Below, one piece after another: positions 41,523 through 46,107 of a stretch of DNA of 46,107 nt. The translations under genes and the position numbers were made by a program. The notes under the pieces were generated by a model that saw nothing but the letters and a program-made list of their open reading frames with translations, searched no databases and had not been told where the DNA came from. Each line of letters begins with the position of its first letter. Position 1 is the stretch's first letter. The stretch comes from Fidelibacterota bacterium. Its GTDB lineage: Bacteria; Fidelibacterota; Marinisomatia; Marinisomatales; TCS55. The stretch is from contig JAERSH010000092.1 in the NCBI GenBank assembly GCA_016845785.1, positions 1-46,107 of the forward strand. Direction: 5' to 3'.

Positions 41523-43381
41523 GATCCAAAACATACGACGTAACTGTTTGTGGTGGTGGCCATGCCGGCGTTGAGGCCGCGCTCATAGCTGCCCACCTCG
41601 GCTGTTCGGTTTCTCTTATAACGCTTGATGTTGATGCAATCGGCCGTATGTCGTGCAACCCCGCAATTGGTGGCCTTGCAAAAGGGCAGATTGTACGGGA
41701 AATAGACGTGTTGGGTGGAATAATGGGCGTCGCAACGGACTATGCCGGTATTCAGTTTAAAATATTAAACCAATCGAAGGGCAAGTCTGTGTGGTCACCA
41801 AGAGCACAGGTTGATAAGCGTCGATATGAGCAATTTGTTTCCAACGCTGTTCGGAGGAACAAAAATATATCTATAATATCCGGAGAGGTTGTGGATGTGG
41901 CTGTCAATGGGGGTCGGCTGACCGGTGTTTTATTGCGAGACGGGGGTGTGGTTTCGTCTAAATCCGCGATACTTACTTGTGGTACTTTTCTTAATGGATT
42001 AATTCATATTGGACAAAAAAAGATCCGGGCTGGCCGAATGGGGGAGAGTGGCGCAGAGGGGATTACAGAGTCTCTTGTTTCTAGGGGCTTTCTATCTGGT
42101 CGTCTTAAAACGGGAACGCCGCCGCGACTAGATCGGTCGTCTATTGACTGGGATCGGCTTCTCATTTCTCCGGGGGACGACATTCCGCTCCCCTTTTCTT
42201 ACGAGACAGAAGACTTTAATCCGCCGGACACGCCCTGCTATACCGCAAAAACCGGGCCCGCGTGCAAAGAAATTGTGAAAGAAAACCTTCACAAAAGCCC
42301 TATGTTTTCTGGCGACGTGGGGGGCACTGGCCCGCGATATTGTCCCTCAATTGAAGATAAGGTACACCGGTTTTCACACCACGATAGTCACACGTTGTTT
42401 TTAGAGCCAGAATGGCTCGGCTCAGATCAAATATATTTGAATGGTTTTTCAACAAGCCTTCCAGAACACATACAGCTTCGGGCGCTTCGAACCGTTTCCG
42501 GGCTGGGGGGTGTCCGGTTTTTTCGCCCCGGATATGCAATCGAATATGACTTTTTTCCACCGGCCCAACTCAAGTCTACCCTTGAAACAAAAGATGTTTT
42601 TGGGCTTTATTTTGCTGGGCAAATTAATGGCACGTCTGGTTATGAAGAAGCCGCGGCGCAGGGATTAATGGCGGGAATCAACGCCGCTCGAGCTGTGGGG
42701 GGTCTTTCATCAATCACGCTTGGGCGCAACGAGGCCTACATTGGTGTTTTGATTGACGACTTAATTACAAAAGACACGTTTGAGCCATATAGAATGTTCA
42801 CATCCAGGGCGGAGTATAGAATCCTATTGAGGTTTTCTAACGCACACTCAAGGCTATACCATCTTTCGAAGAAGGCCGGCCTTCTCTCGGAGGCGCGACA
42901 ACTTGTAATTCGTAAAAACATGGACACCTTAGAAAGCTTACTTGATGCGCTTGATGGTTCTGTTGATCCAGATGAAATAAATCCTACACTAGCATCTTTA
43001 GGAGAAAGGGCGATTAAACAAAAAACACCTCTGTCGTCTGTGTTAAAAAGGCCCCGAGTTTCAATCAACCACCTTCCCGGTGGTGCGCTCAAGCTTCAGG
43101 GTGCCCCACATTCCACAAAAGAAACCAAAATTGAGGCGGAGGCTGTTATAAAGTATTCTGGATACATTGTTCGCCAACAAGAACAGGTTGTGCGGATGAA
43201 GAAACAAGAAAACCTTCCAATTCCTCGTTCCTTTAATTATAATTCAATAAGCAGTCTTTCAAATGAAGCAAGAGACAAACTTTCTCTTGTTCGCCCAGAA
43301 ACGCTCGGGCAGGCAAATAGGGTCTCTGGCGTTACGCCGGCCGATATATCGGTGTTATCTGTTTTGCTTGTAAACAACTAG
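41516..43381 (+). CDS. mnmG: tRNA uridine-5-carboxymethylaminomethyl synthesis enzyme MnmG
   Basis: This FAD/NADH enzyme is the partner of MnmE in wobble-uridine modification. [18 protein letters not shown] (about 9-26) is the FAD-binding start, followed by [43 protein letters not shown] and [37 protein letters not shown] lies in the later FAD part, and [19 protein letters not shown] precedes the C-terminal helical domain. Length (621) matches E. coli (629). The start must be the GTG at 41516, because an in-frame TAG (the mnmE stop) lies two codons upstream. That GTG sits within a parS palindrome. A second palindrome follows the stop, and mfd comes next instead of the usual rsmG. Confidence 0.97.
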   Translation: MKRSKTYDVTVCGGGHAGVEAALIAAHLGCSVSLITLDVDAIGRMSCNPAIGGLAKGQIVREIDVLGGIMGVATDYAGIQFKILNQSKGKSVWSPRAQVDKRRYEQFVSNAVRRNKNISIISGEVVDVAVNGGRLTGVLLRDGGVVSSKSAILTCGTFLNGLIHIGQKKIRAGRMGESGAEGITESLVSRGFLSGRLKTGTPPRLDRSSIDWDRLLISPGDDIPLPFSYETEDFNPPDTPCYTAKTGPACKEIVKENLHKSPMFSGDVGGTGPRYCPSIEDKVHRFSHHDSHTLFLEPEWLGSDQIYLNGFSTSLPEHIQLRALRTVSGLGGVRFFRPGYAIEYDFFPPAQLKSTLETKDVFGLYFAGQINGTSGYEEAAAQGLMAGINAARAVGGLSSITLGRNEAYIGVLIDDLITKDTFEPYRMFTSRAEYRILLRFSNAHSRLYHLSKKAGLLSEARQLVIRKNMDTLESLLDALDGSVDPDEINPTLASLGERAIKQKTPLSSVLKRPRVSINHLPGGALKLQGAPHSTKETKIEAEAVIKYSGYIVRQQEQVVRMKKQENLPIPRSFNYNSISSLSNEARDKLSLVRPETLGQANRVSGVTPADISVLSVLLVNN

Positions 43382-43401
43382 ACCGTTTCACGTGAAACGG
43401 T
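43382..43401. promoter_or_regulatory. parS: second parS-type ParB-binding site, after mnmG
   Basis: The same 14-base core GTTTCACGTGAAAC (43385-43398) is extended by ACC/GGT on both sides to a perfect 20-base palindrome. It starts on the base after the mnmG stop codon and ends 16 bases before the mfd ATG. It lies about 1.87 kb from the first site. Being intergenic and the longer palindrome, it is the stronger candidate for a true parS. Confidence 0.9.
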
Positions 43402-43417
43402 AAGCCTGTTGCGCGAT

Positions 43418-46107
43418 ATGTTGAGTGCTCCCTTTTCAAATCCACGAATTTTAAACGTCGTGGATTTGTGTATATCGCAATCGATGCCCATCCCCGTTAC
43501 CCATCCTGTAGCGCAGGCCTTTTTTACCTTGTTGGTGGCAAGGCGCCTTGGTAACACTTTGGGCATTGTTGTTGACGATCAACTGGTTGAAAAAGATGTT
43601 TATTGGCAAGATGTGTGTTCGTTTTTTGGTGATAGATTAAGCCCCTTTCCCTCGTTTCGCGTGGGGGTTGCTCCAGTTCCTGGGTTCGTTTCTAAAAAAC
43701 GTAGAGAGTTTGAATGCTCGCGCTCAGCGATTTTAAACAAAACCTCCCAAGTCGGATTGGTTTGTGAGTCTGCCCTGGCTTATTCTTTTGGCCGTGTGAG
43801 CGCGGATCGCCAGGGGTCCCTTTTTCTATCTGCTGGGGGAGAATCTGCTTCTCGCGACACCATAATTGATAGACTAGAAGCTTGGGGTTATAAAAACACT
43901 GATTGTTGTGTTGCTCCAAACACATATGCGACCAGAGGGGGAATAATAGACCTATACCCAACAAACACAAGTAAGCCGATTCGGGTTGAGTTTTTTTCAA
44001 ACCAGATAGAGTCTGTTAGATATTTTGATGAAAAAACCCAGCGGTCAGAATGTGAGGTAAAAAAGGTTTTCATCTTTCCACCGGCCGACCTTGACAACGA
44101 CACCCCAACAACGCTTAATACTGTTTATAAAGATTATTATAAAAACCTATTATACATAACCCCGACCGGTTTGGGGTTTGCAAAAGAAAAGATTGGGGGC
44201 GGCAATCCTCTGTATGTTGAAAGTGTGAGCGCCCCCTACGTTGGAAAGAAAGAATTTGTTTCCCAGGTAGAATCGTGGGTGGAGGATTTTGAGTCTGTTT
44301 TTGTTTTCAATCCGGCTGGGGGAGCATACTCTTTTCCGCCGTCAGTTGAAGTGTTGAGTTCACCAATTTCATCTGGATTTAGAATTAACACATTTGGGTT
44401 GGTGTGTGTGCCGGCGCCTAAAAACACATTAAGACCGTCTCAAAAAACCCCCCAACTGAAAAATGCTTCGACTGACCGGCTTCAAAGTTTAAGTGAAATT
44501 GAGTGGGGAGACTATCTTGTCCATGTTGATTTTGGAATCGGCACCTACCGCGGCCTCTCCCTTGTTGGGAAAAGGGGCGCAGAAGAAGAAAATATAAAAA
44601 TAGAGTATCAGGGTGGTGCGGTCGTTCATGTGCCGGTTAATCGCTTTGGGCGAGTTCATAAATATATCGGAACAGGTGGTAACCCGCCCCAGGTTTCGCG
44701 TCTCGGTTCTGGCCTTTGGGAAAAACAAAAACAAATAACAAAAAAAAGTGTCGCATCTGTTGTTGATTATTTGATTAAAGCATACAACGCCCGCATGGTC
44801 CCGCGGGGGTTTTCCTATACAAACGACTCGGAATTAATGTCAAAGCTGGAACAATCCTTTCCACACAGAGAAACCGAAGATCAACTGTTGGCGATACAAG
44901 AAATCAATGGCGACCTTGATGGACAAAAACCGATGGACAGGCTTTTATATGGTGACGTTGGCTTTGGCAAAACAGAGGTGGCAATACGCGCAGCTATGCG
45001 GGCGGTTATTTCTAGTCGATGTGTCTTTTTTTTGGCGCCAACAACAGTGCTTTCTGATCAGCACTATATAACGTGTAAAAACCGACTTTGCGCGTTGGGT
45101 GTCTCGGTAGAACTTTTGTCTCGTTTTAAAACAAGAAAGCAACAACAGGGCGTTGTTGAGCGCCTTCACCTTGGAAAAATAGATGTGCTTGTGGGTACCC
45201 GCCGAATCTTGGGAGAGGATGTGCCGACTAAAAACCTTGGCCTGCTTATCGTGGATGAAGAGCAACGCTTTGGCGTTAAACACAAAGAGGCGATCCGTCG
45301 CCTAAAAAACCGTGTTGATATATTAACGCTAACAGCAACACCTATTCCGCGAACGCTTCAACAGTCGCTTATGGGTGTTAGAGATACGTCTAAAATAAAA
45401 ACGCCACCCCGAGATCGACATCCAATTGAAACCGTTGTTGGGTTTTTTGATTGGGGCCAAACTGAGGCAGCAATACGCACAGAGATCGCGCGTGGGGGCC
45501 AAGTGTATTTTTTACACAACGACATTAGTGCCCTTCCTTATTATTTTGATAAAATTAGTGAGCTCTTCCCGGATCTGCGAATTTCAATTGCCCACGGTCA
45601 AATGAATAGCCGAGAGTTGGAAAAAACAATTTTGGCGTTTTTCGATGGAACGATTGATGTCCTTTTGTGTACAACAATCATCGAGTCGGGGCTAGATGTG
45701 CAAAACGCAAATACCATCATTATTAACAACGCGCAAAACCTGGGGTTGGCGCAACTATATCAAATTCGCGGGCGTGTCGGCCGGGCAAGTCGGCAGGCTT
45801 TTTGTTTTTTGTTCATACCAAAAAACGCGCGTCTTTTACCTGACGCTTATCAGCGTCTTCGCGCGATTGAGCACTATTCTTCTCTTGGGTCTGGTTATGG
45901 CGTTGCCATGAGAGATTTGGAAATTCGTGGGGCCGGCAACCTTTTTGGTTACGAACAAAGTGGGGAAATCTCTAAAGTTGGGTTTGAGTTATATAATAAA
46001 ATATTATCTGCCGCGCTGGATGAAAAACGCAGTACCAAAGAGGCCACAAAAAAAGAACACCTTTCTATTGTCTTTCCTGAAGATGCTTATTTGGGGTCGG
46101 ACTATAT
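43418..46107 (+). CDS. mfd: transcription-repair coupling factor Mfd (3' end outside window)
   Basis: Mfd removes RNA polymerase stalled at DNA damage and recruits UvrA. The frame runs from the ATG at 43418 to the window edge (896 codons), with no stop, so the C-terminus is missing. TTG at 43409 and CTG at 43406 are other possible starts. The UvrB-like N-terminal part includes YATRGGIIDLYP (about 170-181). The polymerase-interacting domain begins near 365 (DYLVHVDFGIGTYRGL, and later VVHVPVNRFGRVHKYIG). The helicase core has GDVGFGKTEVA (about 511-521), DEEQRFG, LTATPIPRTL and QIRGRVGRA, which are the Walker A, DExQ, motif III and motif VI regions. The Walker A lies about 115 residues earlier than in E. 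coli Mfd, mostly from a shorter segment between the UvrB-like and polymerase-binding parts. Confidence 0.95.
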   Translation, partial: MLSAPFSNPRILNVVDLCISQSMPIPVTHPVAQAFFTLLVARRLGNTLGIVVDDQLVEKDVYWQDVCSFFGDRLSPFPSFRVGVAPVPGFVSKKRREFECSRSAILNKTSQVGLVCESALAYSFGRVSADRQGSLFLSAGGESASRDTIIDRLEAWGYKNTDCCVAPNTYATRGGIIDLYPTNTSKPIRVEFFSNQIESVRYFDEKTQRSECEVKKVFIFPPADLDNDTPTTLNTVYKDYYKNLLYITPTGLGFAKEKIGGGNPLYVESVSAPYVGKKEFVSQVESWVEDFESVFVFNPAGGAYSFPPSVEVLSSPISSGFRINTFGLVCVPAPKNTLRPSQKTPQLKNASTDRLQSLSEIEWGDYLVHVDFGIGTYRGLSLVGKRGAEEENIKIEYQGGAVVHVPVNRFGRVHKYIGTGGNPPQVSRLGSGLWEKQKQITKKSVASVVDYLIKAYNARMVPRGFSYTNDSELMSKLEQSFPHRETEDQLLAIQEINGDLDGQKPMDRLLYGDVGFGKTEVAIRAAMRAVISSRCVFFLAPTTVLSDQHYITCKNRLCALGVSVELLSRFKTRKQQQGVVERLHLGKIDVLVGTRRILGEDVPTKNLGLLIVDEEQRFGVKHKEAIRRLKNRVDILTLTATPIPRTLQQSLMGVRDTSKIKTPPRDRHPIETVVGFFDWGQTEAAIRTEIARGGQVYFLHNDISALPYYFDKISELFPDLRISIAHGQMNSRELEKTILAFFDGTIDVLLCTTIIESGLDVQNANTIIINNAQNLGLAQLYQIRGRVGRASRQAFCFLFIPKNARLLPDAYQRLRAIEHYSSLGSGYGVAMRDLEIRGAGNLFGYEQSGEISKVGFELYNKILSAALDEKRSTKEATKKEHLSIVFPEDAYLGSDY

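Noticed and set aside
1-46107. CRISPR arrays, insertion sequences, tRNAs and rRNAs
   Set aside because: I saw no regularly spaced repeats, transposase genes, terminal inverted repeats or cloverleaf-like sequences. A weak tRNA could be missed by eye.

Overview
The window looks like a piece of the main chromosome of a didermic (outer-membrane) bacterium, most likely from the Fibrobacterota-Chlorobiota-Bacteroidota assemblage. My best guess is a Marinimicrobia/SAR406-type lineage, but this rests on gene content and protein flavour, not on a search. Supporting signs are lipid A genes (lpxB, lpxK), a TonB/ExbBD system with two ExbD copies, a Bacteroidota/Chlorobiota-style three-subunit succinate dehydrogenase, large FG-GAP/Ig-repeat secreted proteins, and a dnaA | rpmH-yidD-yidC-mnmE-mnmG origin region. 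Gene density is very high. No stretch over 300 bases lacks a gene, and I see no mobile elements, CRISPR arrays, rRNAs or tRNAs.

Layout. (1) 1-415: end of a TPR protein. (2) 550-8000, plus strand: an operon-like run of two secreted envelope proteins, an outer-membrane/TPR protein, MotA, MotB, a reduced FliF-like protein and a FliG-like protein, with no flagellar gene beside them. (3) 8063-14967, minus strand: pyruvate phosphate dikinase, a penicillin-acylase-family lipoprotein and asparagine synthetase. Before asnB lies a previously unlisted 32-residue leader peptide with seven Asn codons in a row and a four-segment attenuator. (4) 15053-20715, plus strand: Nudix hydrolase, glutamate-cysteine ligase, DUF2231 membrane protein, sdhCAB. 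(5) 20797-25441, minus strand: exbB-exbD-exbD-tonB, a C-terminal processing protease and a putative outer-membrane protein. (6) 25651-31493, plus strand: two large tandem FG-GAP/Ig-like secreted proteins. (7) 31498-35923, minus strand: lpxK, an acyltransferase, lpxB, a small membrane methyltransferase and a Gfo/Idh/MocA oxidoreductase. (8) 36076-46107: a small membrane protein, dnaA (minus), the probable replication origin, then rpmH-yidD-yidC-mnmE-mnmG-mfd (plus), with two perfect parS-type palindromes bracketing mnmG.

The most exciting content is the non-flagellar rotor-stator module at 2589-8000. A stator pair (MotA/MotB with the proton-carrying Asp and a peptidoglycan-binding domain) is joined to a FliG-like rotor protein and to a FliF-like protein. 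The FliF-like protein keeps only the RBM3-like ring domain, a second membrane segment and a FliG-binding-like tail. It is co-directional with periplasmic TPR and outer-membrane proteins. This suggests an ion-driven rotary machine coupled to the envelope rather than to a flagellum, possibly for gliding or for envelope work.

The second is the asnB attenuator, which is fully readable in the sequence. The third is the origin region: dnaA and rpmH diverge around about 180 bp with DnaA-box-like sites, rnpA is missing from its usual place, and one parS site contains the mnmG start codon.
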